This document shows positions 47,546 through 54,969 of a stretch of 64,000 nt of DNA, one piece after another. A program made the position numbers and the translations under genes. This stretch comes from VRUE01 sp963718775 (lineage in GTDB: Bacteria; Actinomycetota; Thermoleophilia; Solirubrobacterales; 70-9), in the NCBI GenBank assembly GCA_963718775.1, contig OY970377.1, positions 124,001-188,000 on the forward strand, read 5' to 3'. The notes under the pieces were generated by a model that was not told the DNA's origin, did not search any database, and saw nothing but the letters and a program-made list of their open reading frames with translations. Each line of letters opens with the position of its first letter. The stretch's first letter is position 1.

Positions 47546-48489
47546 GTCGCGGCCCGGGACGGATCTGCGACGAGCAGCCGCCCGGCCCGCTTGGCCCTGC
47601 CGGCCGCGCGCCTGGGCAGCGAGGAACGGCGTGGCCGCCAGCCCGCCCAGTCGGTCTGGTCGAGCACCTCGAGCCAGCGTTGTGCAAACGGGTGGCGGGA
47701 ATCGGGGTGCCACGGCTTGTCGCGCTCGGTGTAGTGGATGACGGCAGGGTCGGCGAGTGCGGCTTCGACCCGCTCGGTCCAGAGCGCCCAGGCGAGCCCG
47801 TTGCCGACCGCGTCGGGCGTCTGCAGGTTCCAGCGCCGGTCGAGCTCCGTCCAGCGGCCCTGCAGGGCGACGTTGAGCGCGTCCTGATCGCCCCAGCGCG
47901 GCTTGGAGTGCCGCAGCACCTCGAGGGCCTGTCCCGAGATGTCCGCCTCGCGCCAGGACGCGAGTGGGATCACCAGCATGCCGGCGTTGAAGAGCGGCGC
48001 GCTGGGCGCCAGGCCCAAGCCCCGCCAGTCGGTGCCATAGGGACCGGCCGGAAACGGCGCGCCCGCGTCGCGCACGGCGCCGGCGAGCCCGTCGCCAAGG
48101 TCGACTTCCGAGAGGGGAAGCAGCGAGTCGCTCACGACTACGTCGCAGTCGAGGTAGATCGCCCGCTCCAGCGAGGGCGGCAGGATGGCCGGCAGCAGCA
48201 GCCGGAACAGGGTCGCCTGGCTCAACCCGCCGGTGTGGTGGGTGCCGCTCAGCTCGCTGGTATCGACCTGCTGCCAGCTCACCCCGATGCGACCGACGGG
48301 CCCCGCCTCGATGCGGGCGATGTTCGCGCTGGAGATGCCGTCGTGCAGGACGGTGACGGCCAGCTCGTCGGAGGAGTGCGCCAGGGCAAGGCCGGTCAGC
48401 GTGACGGCAAGCGGCATGACGAAGTCGGCGTCGGCCGCGAGGGCGACGTGCAGGGCCTTGCTGGGGTGGGCAGCGCGATCGGGAGCCAT
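47542..48489 (-). CDS. Family 8 glycosyltransferase (LgtC-like)
   Basis: A 315-residue protein from the ATG at 48487-48489 (MAPDRAAHPSKALHVALAAD). Motifs: DADFVMPLAVTLTGLALAHS, ATLFRLLLPAILPPSLERAI, YLDCDVVVSDSLLPLSEVDL (DxD metal site), LFNAGMLVIPLASWREADIS and RWGDQDALNVALQGRWTELD, with KPWHPDS near the end. This is the GT8 pattern (retaining galactosyl- or glucosyltransferases). An upstream in-frame TTG is possible as a start. It probably extends the repeat unit. Confidence 0.87.
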   Translation of the reverse strand: MAPDRAAHPSKALHVALAADADFVMPLAVTLTGLALAHSSDELAVTVLHDGISSANIARIEAGPVGRIGVSWQQVDTSELSGTHHTGGLSQATLFRLLLPAILPPSLERAIYLDCDVVVSDSLLPLSEVDLGDGLAGAVRDAGAPFPAGPYGTDWRGLGLAPSAPLFNAGMLVIPLASWREADISGQALEVLRHSKPRWGDQDALNVALQGRWTELDRRWNLQTPDAVGNGLAWALWTERVEAALADPAVIHYTERDKPWHPDSRHPFAQRWLEVLDQTDWAGWRPRRSSLPRRAAGRAKRAGRLLVADPSRAAT

Positions 48490-48535
48490 CCGTGCAAACA
48501 ACGAGCGCAACGCTGTGCGGCTTGCGGCGTGGGGC

Positions 48536-49792
48536 TCAGGCCACAAGCGGGCTCGAGGCAGCCTCGGCGACGACGCCGCGGAGGATCCTCTCGACCTGAT
48601 TGCCGCTCTCCTCCCAGGAGACCGACTCGACGCTGGCGGCGGCTGCGCGAGCAGCCGCGAGCCGCTCCTCGGCCGGCCGCGAGACCAGACGCGAGAGCTC
48701 GTCGGCGAGCTCGAACGGCATCGCCCCGGCGTAAGCGACGTGGTCGTTGTCGAGCACGATGCGGTTGTGCGCGGCCTCGTTGACCACGGGGATGCAGCCC
48801 GCGGCGAGCATCTCGTGGGGAACCAGCGAGACGTTGGTCGCCGACAGCACCAGTCCGGCGCTGCAGCGCCGGTAGAGGTCGCCGAGCTGCGCGGGAGCGA
48901 GCAGGCCGTGGTCGGTGACGGCGAACGGCAGGTCGCCGGCCGGCTCGCCGTAGGTATGTATCTCGACCTCGGGGTGGCGGTCGGCGAAGAGCTCCAGGGC
49001 GGCCACGGCGAGCGCGTGGGCCCGCCGCGGCTTGTCGGGACGGCAGAAGTAGCAAACACCGCCGCGCTCGCCCTGCTCGGCGTAGGCGTAGTGCTCGAGG
49101 TCGCAGCCGAAGTCGAAGTGATCGGCGGGCATCGCGTACTGACTGCGCAGCAGCTGTGCCAGCCAGCGGCCCGCGGTCACGCCGTGGAAGCCGAAGCGGT
49201 AGGTCCCCTCGGCCAGCAGCGCCTCGCTGCCGGCGGGGTAGAACCAGGGCTCGAAGTCCTGCACGAAGTAGCAGCGCGCGCCCAGCGCCGGCGATGCCAG
49301 CACCGGGTAGGCGGTCGGCCAGCTCGTCGCCAGGACCACGTGAGAGTCCTCGATGCCGGCGGCCATATCGCGCACCTCGGCGCCGACCCAGGGCCACCAG
49401 GCGCGAATCGTGCTGCGATGCTGCTCGATCTCCCAGCCGTGACGGTCGTCGATGTAGACGACGCAGGAATGGCCGGCGCGTTCGAGCGCCGCGACCATCC
49501 GGAACATCGTCGTGTGCCCGCCGGAGCCGGCGCCGGGAGGCGTGCAAACCCAGGCAACCGTGAGTGGCTCGCCGTCGCGCCAGGCGGCCGGCCCGGGCAG
49601 CGACCAGCCGGCGGCAGCGACCTCCGCGGCACGCATAAGGTCCTCGCGGCGCACCGATAGGCCTTCGCGTCCCGGTGGGTCGAGGACTTTTGTCGCCCGT
49701 TTCAAGAGGCGCGCCGTCACCCCCGAGGGCCCTTCGCTGCGAATCAACCGGCGTACCTGCCGGAGTCGCTGGGCGACGCTTGGCCCGCTCAA
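48536..49792 (-). CDS. GT-B glycosyltransferase, WsaF-like (rhamnan synthesis)
   Basis: A 418-residue enzyme. The N-terminal third is helical and acceptor-facing (MSGPSVAQRLRQVRRLIRSE). Core motifs: VAWVCTPPGAGSGGHTTMFR, GARCYFVQDFEPWFYPAGSE, GVCYFCRPDKPRRAHALAVA, LLAPAQLGDLYRRCSAGLVL and SLVPHEMLAAGCIPVVNEAA. The SGGHTTMFR and QDFEPWF motifs are characteristic of WsaF-type rhamnosyltransferases. Start overlaps the methyltransferase stop by 4 nt. Rhamnose as the donor is inferred from the family. Confidence 0.85.
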   Translation of the reverse strand: MSGPSVAQRLRQVRRLIRSEGPSGVTARLLKRATKVLDPPGREGLSVRREDLMRAAEVAAAGWSLPGPAAWRDGEPLTVAWVCTPPGAGSGGHTTMFRMVAALERAGHSCVVYIDDRHGWEIEQHRSTIRAWWPWVGAEVRDMAAGIEDSHVVLATSWPTAYPVLASPALGARCYFVQDFEPWFYPAGSEALLAEGTYRFGFHGVTAGRWLAQLLRSQYAMPADHFDFGCDLEHYAYAEQGERGGVCYFCRPDKPRRAHALAVAALELFADRHPEVEIHTYGEPAGDLPFAVTDHGLLAPAQLGDLYRRCSAGLVLSATNVSLVPHEMLAAGCIPVVNEAAHNRIVLDNDHVAYAGAMPFELADELSRLVSRPAEERLAAARAAAASVESVSWEESGNQVERILRGVVAEAASSPLVA

Positions 49793-50652
49793 GAGCCGGC
49801 TCGCTCAGGTAGGGACGGCTTCGTGCAGAGGAAGACCTCTTCTGAGCCAAATGCTTCGTCCTTTTCGCGGCGCAGTCCGAAGCGAGCGATCGAGCCCTCG
49901 TCGAAACGGTCCAGGTAGCGATCCACCCGCACCTCGAAGCCAGCATCCTCGAGGCGCCTTGGATAGTCGCGTCCGTAGAGCCGCACGTGGTCGCCCTGGC
50001 CAAAGGCGCGATGGCGATCTTCCGGTGTGACGACGGCCGGGTCTTCGAGTGTCGTCGGCTGGCGATGGTCAACCGGGCACATCAAGATCGCCCAGCCCCC
50101 GGGCTTGAGGACCCGCTGAATCTCGGCCAGCGCCAGGCGATCGTCCTCGACGTGCTCGAGCACGTGGTTGCAGAGCAGGTAGTCGAAGCTCTCGGCCGCG
50201 AAGGGAATGTCCATCACGTCGATGTGGTGGCTGGCCAGGGCGGAATCGATGTCGCCGGTCACGTAGTGCAGCCCACTCGTCTGCGAGAACCTGCGCAGGA
50301 AGGAGTACTCCGGGGCGATGTGAAGCAGCGCTCCGCCGGCGAAGAGGTCGGTTTCCGCCTGCAGGAAGAACCAGAGCAGGCGGTGGCGCTCCAGGGCGCC
50401 GCAACCGGGGCATTTGGCCTGCATTCGCCCCCGGTGAGGCAGGAAACGCGAGAAGCTGCCGTCGCAGCACGGGCAGGCGACGACATCGCCGCGGTAGCGG
50501 ATGCTGCGGATCGCCCCGAGCAGGGCGTGGCGACGCCTGCCCGGCATCAACCTCAGCAGGGCGCGCTTGAGGGCCGGGTCTTCGACAGCGCCGTGCTCGG
50601 CGCCAAAGCTGGGCCCGGCGCCCATGCCCACGGTCTGCGCGTTAGCGCTCAC
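49789..50652 (-). CDS. SAM-dependent methyltransferase with zinc-ribbon segment
   Basis: A 287-residue protein from a GTG at 50650-50652 (an ATG 27 nt further on is also possible). Residues 50-85 carry two CxxC pairs (ACPCCDGSFSRFLPHRGRMQ, AKCPGCGALERHRLL). The methyltransferase part reads LLHIAPEYSFLRRFSQTSGL, VTGDIDSAL, MDIPFAAESFDYLLCNHVLE, HVEDDRLALAEIQRVLKPGG. It could methylate the glycan terminus or a sugar, as in O-antigen capping, but the target is unknown. It is divergent from the GT gene at 50728. Confidence 0.85.
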   Translation of the reverse strand: MSANAQTVGMGAGPSFGAEHGAVEDPALKRALLRLMPGRRRHALLGAIRSIRYRGDVVACPCCDGSFSRFLPHRGRMQAKCPGCGALERHRLLWFFLQAETDLFAGGALLHIAPEYSFLRRFSQTSGLHYVTGDIDSALASHHIDVMDIPFAAESFDYLLCNHVLEHVEDDRLALAEIQRVLKPGGWAILMCPVDHRQPTTLEDPAVVTPEDRHRAFGQGDHVRLYGRDYPRRLEDAGFEVRVDRYLDRFDEGSIARFGLRREKDEAFGSEEVFLCTKPSLPERAGS

Positions 50653-50727
50653 ACCCTGTGAACGGACCGGACCAGTCCTGGCTTGCGGTGCAAGATCGTC
50701 CCGCCGCAGCCGTTTGTATGACGGACC

Positions 50728-51615
50728 ATGACTCAACGCCTACTCGTCATCTCGCCGATCCGCAACGAGGCCGCCCACCTCGAGCAGGTCGTGCGGGCGA
50801 TGGTCGCCCAGACTCGCCAGCCAGACCTCTGGCTGCTCGTCGACGACCACTCCACGGACGGCACCCGCGAGCTCGCCGAACGGCTCGCCGCCGAGGTCCC
50901 CTTCATCACCGTGCTGAGCGCGCCGGCGCACCCGCCGCTGGCCAACCCCCGCGACCGGCTCGCCTCCGCGGCCGCCCCGCGCACCTTCAACTTCGGGCTG
51001 AACAGCGTCGAGTGGCGCGAGTTCACCCAGATCGCCAAGCTCGACGGCGACATCGAGCTGCCCCCGGATCACTTCGAGCGCATCCTCGCCGAGTTCGAAG
51101 CCGACGGGACGCTCGGCATCGCCGGCGGCCTGCGCCGCGAGCTGCTGCACGGCAAGTGGTGGCTGGAGCGGGTCCCGACCGAGCACCACGTGCCCGGCGC
51201 TCTCAAGTGCTACTCACGCGAGTGCTTCGAAGCGATCGGCGGCGTCCAGGAGCGGCTCGCCTGGGACACGATCGACGAGACCCTTGCTCGCATGCGCGGC
51301 TTCCGCACCCGCACCTTCGAGGACCTGGTCTCGATCCATCACCGTCCCTGGGGCAGCGCCGACGGGACGCTGCGCGGCCGCGCCCGCTACGGAATGGCCG
51401 CCTACATCGCCCGCTACCCCGTCTACTGGGTCGCGCTGCGCTCGCTCAAGATCGCCACCACCCAGCCACGGGTCCTCTCGGGGCTGGCCTTCTTCTACGG
51501 CTATGCGCGAGCCGCCGTGCGCCGTGCGCCGAAGGTGGAGGACGACGAGTTCCGGCGGGCGATCCGCAAGGAGACCCGCGGCCGCATCCTCGGCATGCTC
51601 CGCCTCGCCTCATGA
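50728..51615 (+). CDS. Family 2 glycosyltransferase
   Basis: A 295-residue enzyme: MTQRLLVISPIRNEAAHLEQ, LLVDDHSTDGTRELAERLAA, TQIAKLDGDIELPPDHFERI (DGD metal site), LKCYSRECFEAIGGVQERLA and WDTIDETLARMRGFRTRTFE. It has a membrane-proximal basic tail (RKETRGRILGMLRLAS) and no clear transmembrane helices. Start ATG at 50728, only 76 bp from the divergent methyltransferase start. First gene of a four-gene plus-strand operon (glycosyltransferase, glycosyltransferase, deacetylase, ATP-grasp). Confidence 0.88.
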   Translation: MTQRLLVISPIRNEAAHLEQVVRAMVAQTRQPDLWLLVDDHSTDGTRELAERLAAEVPFITVLSAPAHPPLANPRDRLASAAAPRTFNFGLNSVEWREFTQIAKLDGDIELPPDHFERILAEFEADGTLGIAGGLRRELLHGKWWLERVPTEHHVPGALKCYSRECFEAIGGVQERLAWDTIDETLARMRGFRTRTFEDLVSIHHRPWGSADGTLRGRARYGMAAYIARYPVYWVALRSLKIATTQPRVLSGLAFFYGYARAAVRRAPKVEDDEFRRAIRKETRGRILGMLRLAS

Positions 51616-52568
51616 GCGGCGCCCCCGACCTCTCGGTCGTCGTCGTCACCCACAACGGACGCGAGATGGCCCTCACAACGCTGCGATCGGCGCTTGCCGC
51701 CACCGGGACGGCCTCGGTCGAGTGGCTCGTCGTCGACGCCGGATCGACCGACGGCACGCCCGACGCGATCGAGGAGGAGTTCGGCCAGGCGCGGGTGCTG
51801 CGCCGTGAGAACCGCGGCTTTGCGGCCTCCAACAACGTCGCCCTGGAGGAGGCACGCGGGCGCTACGTCCTGCTGCTCAATCCCGACGTCGAGATTCGCT
51901 CGGGGACGTTCGGCGAGCTCGTCGCCGCAATGGACGCCCGGCCCGAGCTGGGCCTGGCCAGCGTCGTGCAACGCGGCGCCGACGGAGCACTGCAGCCGTC
52001 GATCAGGCGCTTTCCCTCGCCCCTGCGAAGCCTCGGCGAGGCCCTCTTCGCCGCCCACTGGCCGGTGCTCGGCACGCTCCAGCAGGCCGATACGAGACCT
52101 TCGCGCTATGAGCGCGAAGGCAGCGTCGAATGGGTGGTCGGCGCCTTCCTGATCGCCCGTCGCGAGGCCGTGCAGGCCGTCGGCCCGATGGACGAGCGCT
52201 TCTTCCTGTACTCGGAGGAGACCGACTGGTGCTACCGCTTCTGGCAGGCGGGATGGCCGGTCGCGCACCTGCCGGTGATGGTCATCACCCATCACTCCGG
52301 CAGCGGCAAGGGCGGCGACCTGATGCCGCAGCTCAGCCATTCCCGCCTGCTCTTCGCCACCAAGCACTACGGCCTCACGGCATCGGCCGGCATCCGCGCC
52401 AGCCTCGCCCTCAGGCACGCGATCCGGGTCGTCGTATTCGGAGCGGCGACGATATTCCGCCCGGCCCAGCGCAGCCGCGTGCGCGCCGAGTGGGCCAGCC
52501 TACGGGTGATCCTCGGCCTCTCCGCGCCCCCGCTCGGCCCCTACTCAGGGTCGGCTATCGCGACATGA
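51612..52568 (+). CDS. Family 2 glycosyltransferase (rhamnosyltransferase-like)
   Basis: A 318-residue WbbL-type enzyme: DLSVVVVTHNGREMALTTLR, SVEWLVVDAGSTDGTPDAIE, RRENRGFAASNNVALEEARG, YVLLLNPDVEIRSGTFGELV, VGAFLIARREAVQAVGPMDE, RFFLYSEETDWCYRFWQAGW. It closely parallels the GT at 12740-13672. A C-terminal amphipathic region (RHAIRVVVFGAATIFRPAQR) may sit on the membrane. ATGA overlaps with both neighbours (51612 and 52565). Confidence 0.88.
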   Translation: MSGAPDLSVVVVTHNGREMALTTLRSALAATGTASVEWLVVDAGSTDGTPDAIEEEFGQARVLRRENRGFAASNNVALEEARGRYVLLLNPDVEIRSGTFGELVAAMDARPELGLASVVQRGADGALQPSIRRFPSPLRSLGEALFAAHWPVLGTLQQADTRPSRYEREGSVEWVVGAFLIARREAVQAVGPMDERFFLYSEETDWCYRFWQAGWPVAHLPVMVITHHSGSGKGGDLMPQLSHSRLLFATKHYGLTASAGIRASLALRHAIRVVVFGAATIFRPAQRSRVRAEWASLRVILGLSAPPLGPYSGSAIAT

Positions 52569-53668
52569 GACTCGACCAGGACGACCGCCATTACCTGGAG
52601 GAGCGCTACAGCGGCGGCGATTCCAGCCGCTCGCTCGCGCTCAGCGCCTACTACGGGGTGAAGCCGCTGCTGCCGCGCCGGCTGCAGATCGCGATGCGGC
52701 GTCTCTACGCGAAGCGGCAGATGCGCAGCGAGTTCCCGCGCTGGCCGATCGAGCCGCTGCTGGTCGATCGACGGCGCGCCGAGCTGAGCGCCGAGCTGGA
52801 CCGGCGCGACGGCGAGCCGCTCTCCCTGATCGCCAACTGGCCGGAAGGCAAGCGCTTCGCGGCGGTCCTCACTCACGACGTCGAGGGCCCGGCTGGCGTC
52901 GCAAACGTGCGCCGGATCATCGAGATCGAGCGCCGTCACGGCTTCGTCTCCTCCTGGAACTTCGTCGCCGAGTGGTATCCGATCGAGGACGGCCTGTTCG
53001 ACCACGTTCGCGCCAGCGGCTGCGAGGTCGGCCTGCACGCGATCAAGCACGACTGCAAGCTGTTCGAGAGCCGCGCCAGCTTCGAGGCGGAGCTGCCGGC
53101 GATCCATCGCTACCTGGCCGACTGGGGCGCCGCTGGCTTCCGCTCTCCGGCCACCCACCGCAACGCCGACTGGATGCCCGAGCTCGGCGCTCTCTACGAC
53201 AGCTCCTTCCCCGACACCGACCCGTTCGAGCCTCAGTCCGGCGGCTGCTGCTCGATCCTGCCCTTCTTCCTCGGTTCGATGGTCGAGCTGCCGATCACCC
53301 TGGTCCAAGACCACACCCTCTGGGAGATCCTCCGCCAGGACACGATCGAGCACTGGACGCAGAAGAGCGACTGGATCGTCGCCAACGAAGGCCTGGTCAA
53401 CCTGATCACCCACCCCGACTACCTCGACACGCCCGCTCGCCTGCGCATGTACGAGGAATTCCTCGAGTACCTGGCCGCACAGCGGGATGGCTGGTACGCA
53501 TTGCCCCGCGACGTCGCCGCCTGGTGGCGCACCCGCGCCGGCCTGCGCTGCGTCGAGGACGACCGAGGCGCTCGGATCGAGGGAGAGGGCGCCGAGCGCG
53601 CCAGCCTCCTCTGGGCGGGCCGCTCGGGCGACGATTTGACGCTCGAGCGCGAGCCCGTGAAGGTCTGA
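52565..53668 (+). CDS. Polysaccharide deacetylase-like protein
   Basis: A 367-residue cytoplasmic protein (no signal peptide). The NodB-like core includes KRFAAVLTHDVEGPAG (motif 1 Asp), HGFVSSWNFVAEWYP, GCEVGLHAIKHDCKLFES (metal-binding His pair), GFRSPATHRNADWMP and NLITHPDYLDTPARL. Lack of a signal peptide suggests it works on cytoplasmic lipid-linked glycan or nucleotide sugar. It is followed directly by an ATP-grasp ligase gene, and a deacetylated amine would be a natural acceptor for such a ligase. This link is inference. Confidence 0.83.
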   Translation: MRLDQDDRHYLEERYSGGDSSRSLALSAYYGVKPLLPRRLQIAMRRLYAKRQMRSEFPRWPIEPLLVDRRRAELSAELDRRDGEPLSLIANWPEGKRFAAVLTHDVEGPAGVANVRRIIEIERRHGFVSSWNFVAEWYPIEDGLFDHVRASGCEVGLHAIKHDCKLFESRASFEAELPAIHRYLADWGAAGFRSPATHRNADWMPELGALYDSSFPDTDPFEPQSGGCCSILPFFLGSMVELPITLVQDHTLWEILRQDTIEHWTQKSDWIVANEGLVNLITHPDYLDTPARLRMYEEFLEYLAAQRDGWYALPRDVAAWWRTRAGLRCVEDDRGARIEGEGAERASLLWAGRSGDDLTLEREPVKV

Positions 53669-53669
53669 G

Positions 53670-54830
53670 ATGACTGGCGCGATCGTCCTTGGCGGCGATT
53701 ACCAGGGCCTCGGCATCGTGCGCAGCCTCGGTCGTCGCGGCGTGCCGGTATGCGTGGTCGACGACGAGCACTCGATAGCTCGGGTCTCCCGCTACACCAG
53801 TTGCTGGGAGCGCATCGCCGACCTCGGCGACGAAGAGCGACTGGTCGAGGACCTGCTGCGGATCGGCCGCGAGCGCGACCTCGCCGGCTGGGTGCTCTTC
53901 CCGACCCGCGACGAGACGGTCGCGGCGATCGCCCGCAACCGCGAGCGGCTGGCGAGCTTCTTCCGTGTCCCGACCGCTGGCTGGGAGACGATCCGCTGGG
54001 CCTGGGACAAGCGCAGCACCTACGAGCTCGCCGAGTCGCTCGGCGTGCCCGCGCCGCGCACCTGGCAGCCCGCCTCCGTCGAGGAGCTCGACGCGATCGA
54101 CGGGCAACCGCCCTTCGCGATCAAGCCGGCGATCAAGGAGCACTTCTTCTACGAGACGAAGGCCAAGGCCTGGCGCGCCGACAGCCTCGCCGAGCTACGC
54201 GAGCTGGTCGCCAAGGCGCTCGACATCGTCGGCCCCGGCGAGGTGCTCGTCCAGGAGCTGATTCCCGGCGACGGCGAGCAGCAGTACGCCTACGGCGCCC
54301 TCTACGAGGACGGCGAGCCGGTGGCGACGATGGTCGCCCGCCGGCTGCGCCAGCACCCGCCGGAGTTCGGCCGTGCCAGCACCTACGTCGAGACGATCGA
54401 GGCCCCCGAGGTCGAGGAGCTCTCGCGCCAATTGCTTGGCAAGATCCGCTTCAGCGGCCTGGTCGAGCTCGAGTTCAAGCGCGATCCACGCAACGGCGCC
54501 TTCAAGTTGCTCGACTTCAACGCCCGCACCTGGGGCTACCACACGATTGCCGGCGAGGCCGGGGTCGACTTCCCTTATCTCCTCTTCCGCCGTCAGCTCG
54601 GCCAACCCGTCGAGGCACAGCGCGCCCGCAGCGGCGTGCGCTGGGTCCGCATCCTCACCGACCTTCCAACCGCGATCGGCGAGATCCTTCGCGGCCGGCT
54701 ACGGACCCGCCCCTATCTGAACTCGCTTCGCCGCGCCCATACCGAGGCGGTCTTCAGCCGTGAGGACCCGCTGCCGGGCCTTGCCGAGCTGGCGCTGATC
54801 CCGTACCTAGCCGTAAAACGCGGGCTCTAA
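53670..54830 (+). CDS. ATP-grasp ligase
   Basis: A 386-residue protein of the carboxylate-amine ligase fold. N-terminal pre-ATP-grasp domain: GAIVLGGDYQGLGIVRSLGR, VCVVDDEHSIARVSRYTSCW. Central: TYELAESLGVPAPRTWQPAS, PFAIKPAIKEHFFYETKAKA, VLVQELIPGDGEQQYAYGAL. Mg-ATP site: LVELEFKRDPRNGAFKLLDF and NARTWGYHTIAGEAGVDFPY. Members join a carboxylate to an amine via an acyl phosphate. Located last in the glycosyltransferase-deacetylase operon, it may add an amino acid or other acid to a glycan amine. Confidence 0.85.
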   Translation: MTGAIVLGGDYQGLGIVRSLGRRGVPVCVVDDEHSIARVSRYTSCWERIADLGDEERLVEDLLRIGRERDLAGWVLFPTRDETVAAIARNRERLASFFRVPTAGWETIRWAWDKRSTYELAESLGVPAPRTWQPASVEELDAIDGQPPFAIKPAIKEHFFYETKAKAWRADSLAELRELVAKALDIVGPGEVLVQELIPGDGEQQYAYGALYEDGEPVATMVARRLRQHPPEFGRASTYVETIEAPEVEELSRQLLGKIRFSGLVELEFKRDPRNGAFKLLDFNARTWGYHTIAGEAGVDFPYLLFRRQLGQPVEAQRARSGVRWVRILTDLPTAIGEILRGRLRTRPYLNSLRRAHTEAVFSREDPLPGLAELALIPYLAVKRGL

Positions 54831-54849
54831 GCGAGCGCGTCCCACCGGG

Positions 54850-54881
54850 TTGACATAAATATGTCGGCAACTGGGTAGTCT
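54850..54881 (+). promoter_or_regulatory. Promoter with palindromic operator upstream of the beta-helix gene
   Basis: TTGACA (54850-54855) is a consensus -35 box; TAGTCT (54876-54881) could be the -10, though the 20-nt spacing is long. GACATAAATATGTC (54852-54865) is a perfect 14-bp palindrome overlapping the -35, as expected for a repressor operator. The leader to the ATG at 54970 is about 80 nt. The palindrome was found by eye. Confidence 0.55.
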
Positions 54882-54969
54882 CGGCCAAGCAACCTCAGCT
54901 TTCCCAGTCATTTGTCCAGGTCAGGCTTTCTTATCTATTCGAAAACGAGCCCGCACCGATAGGCAGCCA

